64,000 nt of DNA from Pseudomonas frederiksbergensis (lineage in GTDB: Bacteria > Pseudomonadota > Gammaproteobacteria > Pseudomonadales > Pseudomonadaceae): assembly GCF_900105495.1 (NCBI RefSeq), contig NZ_FNTF01000002.1:1215501-1279500 (forward strand). Reading direction: 5' to 3'. Below are positions 9,394 through 17,244 of this stretch, in pieces. How positions within the stretch are numbered: the stretch's first letter is position 1; every line of letters starts with the position of its first letter. The position numbers and the translations under genes are program-made. The notes below the pieces were generated by a model. The model worked only from the letters and a program-made list of their open reading frames with translations. It was not told the origin of the DNA and ran no database searches.

Positions 9394-9912
9394 TTACGCC
9401 GCAGCGTTTTTCTGACGCAAACGCACACCACCCACCCGCGCCTCGATCTGCTCTTTGAGCTCCCGCCGCAACCCCAGCAAAAACGCCAGCTCAACCACCA
9501 CAAACAACGGCCCGACAATCAATCCGGTCACATCATCGACAAACGCCGGTTTGCGTCCTTCGTAGTGATGTCCGACAAACTGAATCGCCCACCCCAGCAC
9601 AAACATCCCGATGCCGCTCGCCAGCCAGACCAGCGTGCTTTGCTGCGCAAGAACCTGACCCGCCCAAATGCACAGGCCGAGTAACACGGTCATCAACAGC
9701 CCGAGACGAATTTCCAGGCGCAAGTAAAACCACGCCGATGCCATCGCGACCAGCACCGCCGGCGAAACCCAGCCTGCGCCCCATTGCGGCCGAGACAGCA
9801 ATACCGCGACCGCCACTACAATCAGCGGAATCCCGATAAAGTGGCTGGCAATATTGCGTGGGTCACGGTGGTAGGCGGCGTATTGACTGAGATGATCAAC
9901 GAGGCTTTTCAT
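9394..9912 (-). CDS. Mpo1-like (DUF962) small integral membrane protein
   Basis: 172 residues. The N-terminus has the family pattern YAAYHRDPRNIASHFIGIPLI. Four to five hydrophobic helices follow, with a second conserved block GWAIQFVGHHYEGRKPAF. Yeast Mpo1 of this family is an iron-dependent dioxygenase acting in alpha-oxidation of 2-hydroxy fatty acids, and the conserved histidines (HRDP, SHF, GHHYEG) agree with metal binding. Whether the bacterial protein does the same is not established. The ATG at 9912 is chosen because CAGGAGGAAT lies just upstream; the open frame extends further but without family similarity. It is divergent from a Crp/Fnr gene. Confidence 0.82.
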   Translation of the reverse strand: MKSLVDHLSQYAAYHRDPRNIASHFIGIPLIVVAVAVLLSRPQWGAGWVSPAVLVAMASAWFYLRLEIRLGLLMTVLLGLCIWAGQVLAQQSTLVWLASGIGMFVLGWAIQFVGHHYEGRKPAFVDDVTGLIVGPLFVVVELAFLLGLRRELKEQIEARVGGVRLRQKNAAA

Positions 9913-9997
9913 TGTTATTCCTCCTGTAGGGTGATGGATGATGCCCCGGGTTTCATCTTTCGCTCTGTCAGCCAGACGACAATTTCCAGGAGTTTTC

Positions 9998-10684
9998 ATG
10001 GGCATGCAGGTTTGGCGTTCGCGCCTGGAGACGGGGCAGTGGTTCAGCCATTTACCTGTTCCCTTAAAGGATAGTCTGCTGGCTGTGGCCCGGGTTCGGC
10101 GCCTGGCGTCGGGGCAATTGCTCTTCAAACGCGGTGATCCGCCGTGCGGGCTGTATGCAGTCCTTGAAGGGGCGGTACGCATTGGCGCGGTGAGCGAGCA
10201 GGGCAAGGAGGCGTTGCTGAGCCTGGTGGAGTCGCCGCACTGGTTCGGCGAAATCTGCCTGTTCGATGGCCAGCCGCGAACCCACGATGCTTATGCCGTT
10301 GGCCAGTGCAGCCTGTTGCACATCCCGCAGGCGACGCTGCTGAAGTTGCTCGACCAACAACCGGTTTACTGGCGGCAACTGGCGTTGCTGATGAGCCACA
10401 AACTGCGCCTGACCTTCATCAACCTCGAACAGCTCAGCCTGATGCCAGCCCAAGCGCGCCTGGCTCATCGCTTGCTGATGATCGCCGAGGGTTACGGCGA
10501 AATAGATCCGCCGCGTCGTGTTCTGCAATTTCCTCAGGAGCAACTGGCGTCGATGTTGTCGTTGTCGCGCCAGACCACCAACCAGCTCCTCAAGGATTTG
10601 CAGGGGCAAGGAATACTGAATCTCAAGTACGGCGAGATCGAGATTCTGGATGCGCAACGATTGCGAATGTTGGCGATTATCTGA
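9998..10684 (+). CDS. Crp/Fnr-family transcriptional regulator
   Basis: 228 residues. The N-terminal half is a cyclic-nucleotide-binding-like beta barrel (about 20-130: LFKRGDPPCGLYAVLEGAVRIG, then GEICLFDGQPRTHDAYA). A long dimer helix and a winged helix-turn-helix follow, with the recognition region QEQLASMLSLSRQTTNQLLKDLQGQGIL. It lacks the Fnr N-terminal cysteine cluster, so an Fe-S sensor is unlikely, and the cAMP-contact residues of Crp are not evident. The ATG at 9998 has CCAGGAG upstream. Its divergent neighbour, the Mpo1-like gene, shares the 85-base promoter region and is a natural target candidate (inference). Confidence 0.85.
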   Translation: MGMQVWRSRLETGQWFSHLPVPLKDSLLAVARVRRLASGQLLFKRGDPPCGLYAVLEGAVRIGAVSEQGKEALLSLVESPHWFGEICLFDGQPRTHDAYAVGQCSLLHIPQATLLKLLDQQPVYWRQLALLMSHKLRLTFINLEQLSLMPAQARLAHRLLMIAEGYGEIDPPRRVLQFPQEQLASMLSLSRQTTNQLLKDLQGQGILNLKYGEIEILDAQRLRMLAII

Positions 10685-10747
10685 AACCAGTGGTGGGCTT
10701 TGGACGCGAAGGCGCCTAGCCTGTGATGACGACAATCGAGGTGTGCC

Positions 10748-11113
10748 ATGCGTGTGCTGTTAGTGGAAGACGAACCGGAGACCGCCAAACTCCTGGCTAA
10801 AGGTCTGAACGAGGCAAGTTACTCAGTCGATGTGGCCGTCAACGGCATGGACGGCCGTCGTTTCATCGAGTCTGGCGAATACGAGCTGATCATCCTCGAC
10901 GTGATGCTGCCCGGGCTCAATGGCTGGCAGTTGCTGCAGCAGATCCGCAAGCTCGGTGATACGCCGGTGCTGCTCCTCACTACCAAGGACGGCATCGAAG
11001 ACCGGCTGCGCGGGCTGGAGTTGCATGAAGATGATTACCTGCTCAAGCCGTTTGCCGTGAGTGAGCTGGTGAAGCGGGTGCGCAAGTTGTTGCGGCGGGA
11101 TCGGGGGCGCTGA
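10748..11113 (+). CDS. Receiver-only response regulator (OmpR-like receiver without DNA-binding domain)
   Basis: 121 residues, a single CheY-like receiver. The acidic pocket is E7-D8-E9, the phospho-acceptor is D51 in ILDVMLPG, the switch threonines are in LLLTTKD (78-79), and the conserved lysine is K100 in DDYLLKPF. The sequence resembles the receiver of heavy-metal OmpR/CopR-class regulators, but the frame stops right after the linker (LLRRDRGR) where a winged helix would begin. No remnant of that domain is seen downstream. No histidine kinase is adjacent. It could be a degenerated OmpR-class regulator or a true stand-alone phosphorelay protein. HEDD replaces the usual GADD before the lysine. 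Confidence 0.82.
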   Translation: MRVLLVEDEPETAKLLAKGLNEASYSVDVAVNGMDGRRFIESGEYELIILDVMLPGLNGWQLLQQIRKLGDTPVLLLTTKDGIEDRLRGLELHEDDYLLKPFAVSELVKRVRKLLRRDRGR

Positions 11114-11154
11114 GACCGGGCCCGATCAATCCATGAGCTAGACTTCGACTTGTT

Positions 11155-11176
11155 TATGCATTAAATACAATGCATA
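11155..11176. promoter_or_regulatory. Perfect inverted repeat upstream of hipB, candidate HipB operator
   Basis: TATGCATT and AATGCATA are perfect inverted arms around AAATAC. A weaker related half (TATGCA) lies at 11194. A plausible promoter, TTGTTT at 11150 and CATATA at 11173 with a 17-base spacer, is overlapped by the repeat, so bound HipB would block it. HipB of E. coli also represses its own operon through palindromic sites; use of this exact site is inference. Confidence 0.5.
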
Positions 11177-11223
11177 TAGATTATTTCAGTGAATATGCAC
11201 TGTATACGATGCAGGTGAGCGGG

Positions 11224-11472
11224 ATGGAAAACCTCGGTGAATTGATCAGGTTGCTGCGCAAAGAACGAAAGTTGTCTCAACAAGACCTGGCCAAGCAGTA
11301 CGGCATGAGCCGTTCCACGATTTCGGGTATCGAGAACAACACCATTTCCGAAATTGGCCTGCGCAAGGTTGAAGCGATCCTCAATGGCTTCGGGTACGAA
11401 CTGACGGCCGTGCCGCGGCGGTCGACGCGTCCTACACTGGACACCCTCAAAAAGGTGAACTTCCATGGGTGA
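11224..11472 (+). CDS. hipB: HipB-like antitoxin, XRE-family helix-turn-helix
   Basis: 82 residues. A Cro/C1-type helix-turn-helix (LIRLLRKERKLSQQDLAKQYGMSRSTISGIEN; helices about 5-55) is followed by a short tail with LRKVEAILNGFGYELTAVPR, typical of HipB-like antitoxins that pair with HipA kinases. I choose the ATG at 11224, with AGGTGAG five bases upstream; two earlier in-frame starts (11170 and 11209) would lie within the presumed operator. The gene overlaps hipA by 8 bases, so the two are translationally coupled. Expected role: neutralise HipA and autorepress the operon. Confidence 0.85.
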   Translation: MENLGELIRLLRKERKLSQQDLAKQYGMSRSTISGIENNTISEIGLRKVEAILNGFGYELTAVPRRSTRPTLDTLKKVNFHG

Positions 11473-12697
11473 GCAGCAGGCAAAGGACAGGCTGCACATC
11501 AGTGTTTCCGGCACAACGGTCGGAACCCTGGGCCGTGGTCAGTCTCGCATTGATTCAGTGTTTGCCTACGCCGAAGACGCGCTGGAAGAAAACGCGGTCT
11601 CGTTGACCATGCCCGCTCGCCTCGAGAGCTACACGTGGGAGCGAGGTGTACCGCCGGTTTTTGAAATGAATCTACCGGAAGGTTCTCTGCGCGATGAATT
11701 GACTCGTCGCTTCAGCAAAGCGATTCGAGGGTTTGACGATTTCGCGATGCTGGCGATCGTTGGCCCGCACCAGCTTGGGCGAGTGGGGATTAAAAACGCG
11801 CAAGAGGCAAGTGACCGGCTACCTGAAACCAGTCTCGCCGATCTGCTGGTTCATGACGGTGCGCAAGGTTTGTTCGAAGATTTGCTGCACACCTATGGCC
11901 AGTATTCGGGCGTTTCCGGTGTGCAGCCGAAGGTGCTTATTCGTGACAGTGCAACCACTGTCGACCGATTGACCCATCGAGGGGCAACGCATCTGGTCAA
12001 ATCGTTTCGGCCAGAGGAGTACCCAGAGCTCGCTGCCAACGAATACTTCTGCATGAGGGCTGCACTGCATTCGGGTCTTGAAGTGCCGGTTTTCGAACTG
12101 AGCGATCACGGTAAGTTTCTGGTCGTCGAACGTTTCGATCTGAATGAAAGAGGTTATCTGGGCTTTGAGGATTTCTGCGTGCTCAATGCCTGGCCTTCGA
12201 AGGCTAAATACGATGGTTCGTACGAAGGTGCTGCGAGGCAGATCAAGGAGTTTGTCTCCCCGCCATTGCTCAATGACGCCCTGGAGTCTTTTTTCAAAAT
12301 AGTGGCGTTGTCGTCCGCTCTGAAGAATGGCGATGCTCACCTCAAGAACTTCGGTGTGCTGTACGAACATTGCGGGGCTGATGCGCAAATCAGACTGGCT
12401 CCGGCCTATGACATCGTCACGACTTCGGTCTACATCAAGGCAGACAGTATGGCGTTGCTGTTAGGCGGTTCAAAGGCGTGGCCCAAATACAAAATGTTGA
12501 TGCGTTTTGGTCGGTCGGCTTGCAACCTGACCGAGGGACGGTGCAATGAACTGCTGCAGCAAGTCGCTCATGGAATTGATGTCGCGAAGGCGGAAATGGT
12601 TGATTACATCAGGGGAAATGGCGCCTTTGCCATGGTTGGCGAAGCGATGATCGAGCAGTGGGAATCAGGTGTAGTCCGCAGCTTGGTCAAAAGCTGA
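11465..12697 (+). CDS. hipA: HipA-like serine/threonine kinase toxin
   Basis: 410 residues. HipA-family organisation is visible: an N-terminal subdomain (about 10-110), the loop SGVQPKV (about 155, corresponding to the autophosphorylated serine loop of E. coli HipA), and the lysine segment THLVKSFRP. The catalytic NGDAHLKN has D290 as the presumed catalytic base, and the metal-binding segment PAYDIV follows. E. coli HipA phosphorylates GltX to arrest translation; the substrate of this protein is unknown. GC and codon use are slightly lower than in flanking core genes, consistent with a mobile module. It ends flush against the convergent AraC gene, the two stops sharing TGATCA. Confidence 0.88.
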   Translation: MGEQQAKDRLHISVSGTTVGTLGRGQSRIDSVFAYAEDALEENAVSLTMPARLESYTWERGVPPVFEMNLPEGSLRDELTRRFSKAIRGFDDFAMLAIVGPHQLGRVGIKNAQEASDRLPETSLADLLVHDGAQGLFEDLLHTYGQYSGVSGVQPKVLIRDSATTVDRLTHRGATHLVKSFRPEEYPELAANEYFCMRAALHSGLEVPVFELSDHGKFLVVERFDLNERGYLGFEDFCVLNAWPSKAKYDGSYEGAARQIKEFVSPPLLNDALESFFKIVALSSALKNGDAHLKNFGVLYEHCGADAQIRLAPAYDIVTTSVYIKADSMALLLGGSKAWPKYKMLMRFGRSACNLTEGRCNELLQQVAHGIDVAKAEMVDYIRGNGAFAMVGEAMIEQWESGVVRSLVKS

Positions 12698-13702
12698 TCA
12701 CCGCAACCCATCCCGAAACTGCCCCGGTGTCATCCCGGTCCAGCGCTTGAATGCGCGGCTGAAGCTGCTCGTGTCGGCAAATCCCAGTAGATAGCTGATC
12801 TCGCTCAATGAGCATTGCGGGTCGCGCAGATGCAGCAGCGCCAGGTTCTCGCGACTCTCGTTGAGCAGCGTATCGAACCGACAACCCTCGTCCGCCAGAT
12901 GCCGTTGCAGGCTGCGCAAACTCAGGTGCAGGGCCTGGGCGATGTGTTCGGCGCTGGGCTCGCCTTCCGGCAATTGCTCCTCGATGGCATCGCGAACCTT
13001 GCGTTCCCAGGTCAGGGGTTTGAGTTGCGCGAGGGTGCGTTTGAGCACGGTTTCGTTGTGCTCGGCCAGTTCCGGGTTGGCGTCGTCCAGGTGGCTGTCG
13101 AAATCCAGCAGAGCGAACTCCAATCGATCTTCATCGGCGTTGAAATACACCGGCGAGCGGAACACTTTGTGCCATTGATGCGAGTCCGCCGGCTCCGGGC
13201 GACGCAGGTACACCGCCAACGGGGCGTAATCGCGGCCCAGGCGATTGCGGCAGGTGCGTACATAAATCGCCGTGAAGGCGTCGATGGCTTCGAAGGCCGG
13301 AGCCGGATTACCTGGCGGGATTTTCAGGCGGAAGCGGTAGCGGTCCTCGGTGCGAGTCAGTTCCAGGTCCAGGGCATCGCTGACCACCTGGTGATAACGC
13401 ACGATGCGCTCGAACACTTCTCGCAGGCTGCCGCTGGCCACCAGCGCATAGCCGAGTGCGTGAAACGTGGTGGGGCTGACGAAGCGCGATACCCGCAAAC
13501 CAATCGCCGGGTCGCCGCTGACCTGCACTGCGATTTCCCACAGCCGCGTGGTGCCCGACAACGGGTAACGGGCGTTCGGGTCGTCCATCAGTTGCGGGTC
13601 GAGCCCCGCCTGTTGGCACAGGGCGGTGCTGTCGAGGCCCAACGCATCGAGTTGCTTGCGCAGGGCGCGGGTCCAGCTGGCGAGGGAGGTCGGTTCAGTC
13701 AT
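12698..13702 (-). CDS. AraC-family regulator (arabinose-binding-type N-domain)
   Basis: 334 residues. The N-terminal sensory domain (about 20-210, with LSGTTRLWEIAVQVSGDPAIGLRV and FHALGYALVASGSLREVFERIVRYH) is typical of the OruR/ArgR-like AraC subgroup. It is followed by two helix-turn-helix motifs (about 235-334; LHLSLRSLQRHLADEGC and LLGFADTSSFSRAFKRWTGMTPGQFR). It is divergent from the desaturase-type gene with 100 bases between the starts, the usual layout of a regulator and its target, so it probably activates that gene in response to a lipid or hydrocarbon-like ligand (inference). Confidence 0.88.
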   Translation of the reverse strand: MTEPTSLASWTRALRKQLDALGLDSTALCQQAGLDPQLMDDPNARYPLSGTTRLWEIAVQVSGDPAIGLRVSRFVSPTTFHALGYALVASGSLREVFERIVRYHQVVSDALDLELTRTEDRYRFRLKIPPGNPAPAFEAIDAFTAIYVRTCRNRLGRDYAPLAVYLRRPEPADSHQWHKVFRSPVYFNADEDRLEFALLDFDSHLDDANPELAEHNETVLKRTLAQLKPLTWERKVRDAIEEQLPEGEPSAEHIAQALHLSLRSLQRHLADEGCRFDTLLNESRENLALLHLRDPQCSLSEISYLLGFADTSSFSRAFKRWTGMTPGQFRDGLR

Positions 13703-13802
13703 GCTGATTGGCGCTTCCGGTCAACAGGTTGGCGTCCACGGCTACCGCTTTGCGAGGGTTCGCAAGGCAGGATGCGAACATCAATAACCAGAGGATGGAA
13801 GC

Positions 13803-14876
13803 ATGGACGGTACTTCTGCAAGTCCCCAGCGACTGAATGCAGCGCAACGATCAGCGCATATTCGCCAAGTGGTGCTGGCCAAGGGGTTCGAACTGCGTCA
13901 GCGCTACCCGATTCTCAATCATCAGGACGCTATCGGCGCGACTATTCTGACGTTAGCCCTGGCCGGCATGATTGGCTCGGCCGCGCTCTACATGACCGGG
14001 CAGATGGCGTGGTGGGCGTGCCTGTTGCTCAACGCGTTTTTTGCGTCGCTGACTCACGAGCTGGAACACGACCTGATTCATAGCATGTACTTTCGCAAAC
14101 AGCGCGTACCGCACAACCTGATGATGGGCCTGGTGTGGCTGGCGCGGCCGAGCACGATCAATCCGTGGATTCGCCGGCATCTGCACCTCAATCACCACAA
14201 GGTCTCCGGCACCGAAGCCGACATGGAAGAACGGGCGATCACCAACGGCGAACCCTGGGGTTTTGCGCGGCTGTTGATGGTCGGCGACAACGTGATGTCG
14301 GCGTTCATCCGCATGCTGCGGGCCAAGACCCGGGCGCATAAATTCAGCATCATCAAACGCTTTCTGAAGGTTTACGCACCGCTGGCGTTGGCGCATTGGG
14401 GAGCCTGGTACGTGTTCCTCGGTTTTCACACCGCCAACGGCATTGCGCATCTGCTCGGGGCGCCCATCGAATGGTCGGCGACTACTTTGGCGGTGATGCA
14501 GGTGATCGACATTGCGGCCGTGGTGATCATCGGCCCGAATGTGTTGCGTACCTTTTGCCTGCATTTCGTCAGCTCGAACATGCACTACTACGGTGACGTG
14601 GAGCCGGGCAATGTCATCCAGCAGACCCAGGTGCTGAACCCTTGGTGGATGTGGCCGTTGCAGGCGTTCTGCTTCAACTTCGGCAGCAGCCACGGGATTC
14701 ATCATTTTGTGGTGAAGGAACCGTTTTACATCCGTCAGATGACGGTGCCGGTGGCGCATGAAGTGATGCGTGAGATGGGTGTGCGGTTCAATGATTTCGG
14801 GACGTTTGGGCGGGCGAACCGATTTGTACGCAAACAAGCAGCAGAGGCACAGGAGGTGCGTGCCGCTCAGGCTTGA
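13803..14876 (+). CDS. Fatty-acid desaturase-family membrane di-iron enzyme
   Basis: 357 residues with four or more membrane helices. The three histidine clusters of the membrane desaturase/hydroxylase superfamily are visible: HELEH (85-89), HLHLNHH (126-132) and SHGIHHF (around 297-301). The boxes do not match classic AlkB alkane hydroxylase, so I call only the superfamily. The reaction could be desaturation or hydroxylation of an acyl or alkyl chain; the electron donor is not encoded nearby. GAGGATGGAAGC precedes the ATG. The divergent AraC gene is the likely regulator. A long non-coding gap follows the gene. Confidence 0.8.
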   Translation: MDGTSASPQRLNAAQRSAHIRQVVLAKGFELRQRYPILNHQDAIGATILTLALAGMIGSAALYMTGQMAWWACLLLNAFFASLTHELEHDLIHSMYFRKQRVPHNLMMGLVWLARPSTINPWIRRHLHLNHHKVSGTEADMEERAITNGEPWGFARLLMVGDNVMSAFIRMLRAKTRAHKFSIIKRFLKVYAPLALAHWGAWYVFLGFHTANGIAHLLGAPIEWSATTLAVMQVIDIAAVVIIGPNVLRTFCLHFVSSNMHYYGDVEPGNVIQQTQVLNPWWMWPLQAFCFNFGSSHGIHHFVVKEPFYIRQMTVPVAHEVMREMGVRFNDFGTFGRANRFVRKQAAEAQEVRAAQA

Positions 14877-15135
14877 TCGATGTGTCCGGAAACTCAAAAC
14901 GGCAAAGGCGTCCGTCATCAATCTGACCCAAAAGGGCGATAGGTTATGACGCAAGCAGGGTTGTTTGGTGCTGATGGGTATATGTGTTTTTGATCTAACA
15001 AATGAATTAAATATTCCTTTATCGGATAAGCCTTTCGGGCCAATCATCGCGCTATCAAATGTTGAGTTTCCGGGGCCGTCTCCTTGGCAGGGTGCGGTCC
15101 TTTTTTTTGTCCCAAGGCCAACCTTGGGAGCTCAT

Positions 15136-15230
15136 GTGGCGAGGGGGCTTGCCCCCGTTGGGGTGCGAAGCGCCCCCAAATCAGTTTTACGACTGCTTCG
15201 CAGTCGAACGGGGGCAAGCCCCCTCGCCAC
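15136..15230. repeat. Palindromic repeat, family 3, full copy
   Basis: GTGGCGAGGGGGCTTGCCCC and its reverse complement form the outer arms. Inner segments GGGTGCGAAGCGCCC and GACTGCTTCGCAGTC are themselves palindromic, giving a cruciform-like element. Confidence 0.9.
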
Positions 15231-15290
15231 AAGGCTCACTCCCACAGGTGATCAACTTTATATTCCATATAGGTCTTAATAAATAGCTTC

Positions 15291-15310
15291 TTATTCCTTA
15301 ACGAATATAA
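15291..15310. promoter_or_regulatory. ATTCCTTA-type motif upstream of hydrolase/sigma-54 genes
   Basis: TTATTCCTTAACGAATATAA, with a related TATTCC at 15261, resembles the motif found upstream of oscA, the sfnB operon and tcyJ. It is a candidate site for a sulfur-responsive LysR regulator such as CysB. This is motif recurrence only. Confidence 0.35.
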
Positions 15311-15362
15311 CTCGCCTCCCTATACTCGCTCAGGAACAGACACGCAGCAGGAGAGTTCCCCC

Positions 15363-15944
15363 ATGCGCAACGAATCAATTCGCTACCTGATTGTGCCGGG
15401 CTGGCAAGGATCGCCAGAAGATCATTGGCAAAGCCATTGGCAGAACAGCCTGCCGAACAGCGCGCGGGTGGAACAGGCCAATTGGCTGACACCGCGCCGT
15501 GAAGACTGGGTCGCGGCATTGGCTGAGGCGATTGCCGCCGACAGCACGCCGGTAATCCTGATCGCCCATAGCCTGGGTTGCATCACTGTCGCGCATTGGG
15601 CGGCCACGGCGCCCGCGCAGTTTTTGCATCAGGTGCGCGGCGCCTTGCTGGTCGCCCCGGCGGACGTCGAGCGTCCGGCCTGCGCACCGGCTCTGCGCAA
15701 TTTCGCACCGATTCCAACCCACCTTCTGCCATTCCCGAGCCAGGTTGTCAGCTCCGACAACGACAGCGCCGTCAGCGCGCCGCGTGCGATGGAACTGGCG
15801 CGCAACTGGGGTGCCGAAGCGGGGATTTTGTCGGGGGCCGGGCACATCAACGTGAAGTCCGGTCACCAACGCTGGGAGCAGGGTTTTGCTTATCTCTACC
15901 GCCTGCAAAACCGAATGGAACACCACGCCCTGCGCCGCGCTTGA
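15363..15944 (+). CDS. RBBP9/YdeN-family serine hydrolase
   Basis: 193 residues of an alpha/beta-hydrolase fold. The nucleophile elbow is HSLG with S70; the acid is probably in SDNDSAV, and the base histidine is in GAGHIN. The N-terminal YLIVPGWQGSPEDHWQSHW motif is characteristic of this subfamily. The substrate is unknown. It is followed 71 bases later by the sigma-54-activator gene on the same strand. The recurrence of such a hydrolase beside sulfur-acquisition genes suggests a role in that pathway, but this is context only. GGAGAG precedes the ATG. Confidence 0.85.
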   Translation: MRNESIRYLIVPGWQGSPEDHWQSHWQNSLPNSARVEQANWLTPRREDWVAALAEAIAADSTPVILIAHSLGCITVAHWAATAPAQFLHQVRGALLVAPADVERPACAPALRNFAPIPTHLLPFPSQVVSSDNDSAVSAPRAMELARNWGAEAGILSGAGHINVKSGHQRWEQGFAYLYRLQNRMEHHALRRA

Positions 15945-16015
15945 ACCTTTTCTTTTTTGCTTTTGTTTTTTAAACAACGCCCCCGTCTCCCGGCGGTTTT
16001 GGGCGGGAGTCTGCC

Positions 16016-16948
16016 ATGAGTTTTGAAGCCTTCGGTCAGCCGCTGCTGACCTTCCCCGATGCAGAAAAAAGCCCCCTGAGCATTCGCGCCAAGGCGCTGG
16101 TGTTTGTCGATCCGCGTTCGCGTCAGTTACGCCAGGAGCTGGAGCTGTTGGCGCCGCGCTCGATTTCGGTGTTGATCCGTGGCGAAACCGGCAGCGGCAA
16201 GGAGTTGCTTGCGCGGCACATCCATCGTGAGAGTGATCGCGGCGGGTTGTTCGTTTCGGTCAACTGCGGCGCGATCAGCCCGACTTACGCCGATGCGGAA
16301 TTGTTCGGGTATGCCGCTGGCAGTTACAGCGGTTCGGCCAGCAGCCGCGCCGGCTGGTTCGGTTCTGCCAATGGCGGGACGCTCTATCTGGATGAGATCG
16401 GCGACTTGCCCCTACCGATCCAGACAAAATTGCTCGCGGCGCTGGAAAACCACGAAGTCACCCGTGTCGGCGCTCACCAACCAAGCCCGGTGGACGTGCG
16501 TCTGGTCGCCGCGACCAGCATCGACCTGGCCCAAGCGGTGGCCGCCGGCAAATTTCATGAGCGGCTCTACCACTACCTCAGCGAGGGCCAGCTCGAACTG
16601 CCGGCCTTGCGGGAACGGGTGGGGGATATTCTTTCGCTGTCCGAATATTTCCTCGGCATCTATAGCCAGCGTCTGGGCCTGCCGGTGCCGCTGATCAGCG
16701 AAGCCGCGCAGCATTTGTTAGAGCAACACAGTTGGCCGGGTAATACCCGGGAGTTGGAAAACGTCATTCACTTCGCGTTGCTGGTCAGCACCGGCGATGA
16801 GATTTTGCCGGAGCATTTGAATTTGCCTGAGGCGCCGGCGTCATTGGTACAGATTGAGCAACAAGCGGCTCAGCTGATTAAAAACGGCACGGCCTCAGAG
16901 CGATCTGCACTCAAGCATTTGCTTGAAAGCCTGACGCAGACTCTGTAG
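16016..16948 (+). CDS. Sigma-54 activator-type AAA+ protein without regulatory or DNA-binding domain
   Basis: 310 residues, mostly the central AAA+ domain of enhancer-binding proteins (about 25-265). Walker A is GETGSGKE, Walker B is GGTLYLDEIGDL, the R-finger region is FHERLYHYL, and WPGNTRELENVI is intact. The GAFTGA loop that contacts sigma-54 reads GSYSGS, a conservative but unusual change. There is no N-terminal sensor domain, and no Fis-type helix-turn-helix is visible after residue 280. The TAG stop is the TAG of a family 4 repeat (GTAGCAGCTGCCGAAG), suggesting the 3' end was lost where the repeat sits. The closest known type is SfnR, which controls sulfone utilisation, but the assignment is tentative. 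Confidence 0.75.
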   Translation: MSFEAFGQPLLTFPDAEKSPLSIRAKALVFVDPRSRQLRQELELLAPRSISVLIRGETGSGKELLARHIHRESDRGGLFVSVNCGAISPTYADAELFGYAAGSYSGSASSRAGWFGSANGGTLYLDEIGDLPLPIQTKLLAALENHEVTRVGAHQPSPVDVRLVAATSIDLAQAVAAGKFHERLYHYLSEGQLELPALRERVGDILSLSEYFLGIYSQRLGLPVPLISEAAQHLLEQHSWPGNTRELENVIHFALLVSTGDEILPEHLNLPEAPASLVQIEQQAAQLIKNGTASERSALKHLLESLTQTL

Positions 16949-17072
16949 CAGCTGCCGAAGGCTGCGTCCGACGCGAAGCGGTCGCACCCAAACAACGCGG
17001 TCCTCAAAAGAAACCCGTTAAGCCATTTTGCGGCTGCTGCGCAGCCGAACGCAGCCTTCGGCAGCTGCTACA
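16944..17072. repeat. Palindromic repeat, family 4 (GTAGCAGCTGCCGAAGGC type)
   Basis: The outer arms GTAGCAGCTGCCGAAGGCTG and its complement end in GCTAC. An inner CGGCTGCTGCGCAGCCG palindrome lies beside the right arm. The left arm overlaps the last codon and supplies the stop of the preceding sigma-54 activator gene. A second copy is at 35.0 kb. Confidence 0.88.
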
Positions 17073-17244
17073 AAGCTATCGGCAGCTGCATGAACAAAAT
17101 GGAATATGAAAGTGAATAAAAGATATTGTTCGGGAATAAAAAATCCCGGTATTGTCCGCGTCACGCCAGCGATAGCACTTCACTGGCACCTGTACTAAAC
17201 AAGCCGTCGTCGATGACGACCGTGATTTTCGATAAGGACACTGC

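Larger units (their letters stand above)
14877..15362. other. 486-base non-coding gap with inverted repeats
   Basis: No supported gene. A perfect 12-base inverted repeat, CCGGAAACTCAA (14886-14897) and TTGAGTTTCCGG (15062-15073), brackets an AT-rich core of about 165 bases. A hairpin TCCCAAGG / CCTTGGGA (15110-15129) comes next, then a family 3 repeat (15136-15230). The last 130 bases are AT-rich and hold the presumed promoter of the hydrolase gene. Confidence 0.6.

Noticed and set aside
13803-14876. Assignment as alkane 1-monooxygenase AlkB
   Set aside because: Histidine boxes and spacing do not match the AlkB pattern (no EHxxGHH or LQRHSDHH); kept at superfamily level.
15110-15129. Terminator-like hairpin TCCCAAGG / CCTTGGGA beside an eight-T run
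   Set aside because: The T-run precedes the hairpin on the plus strand and would be an A-run after it on the minus strand, so it fits a terminator in neither direction.
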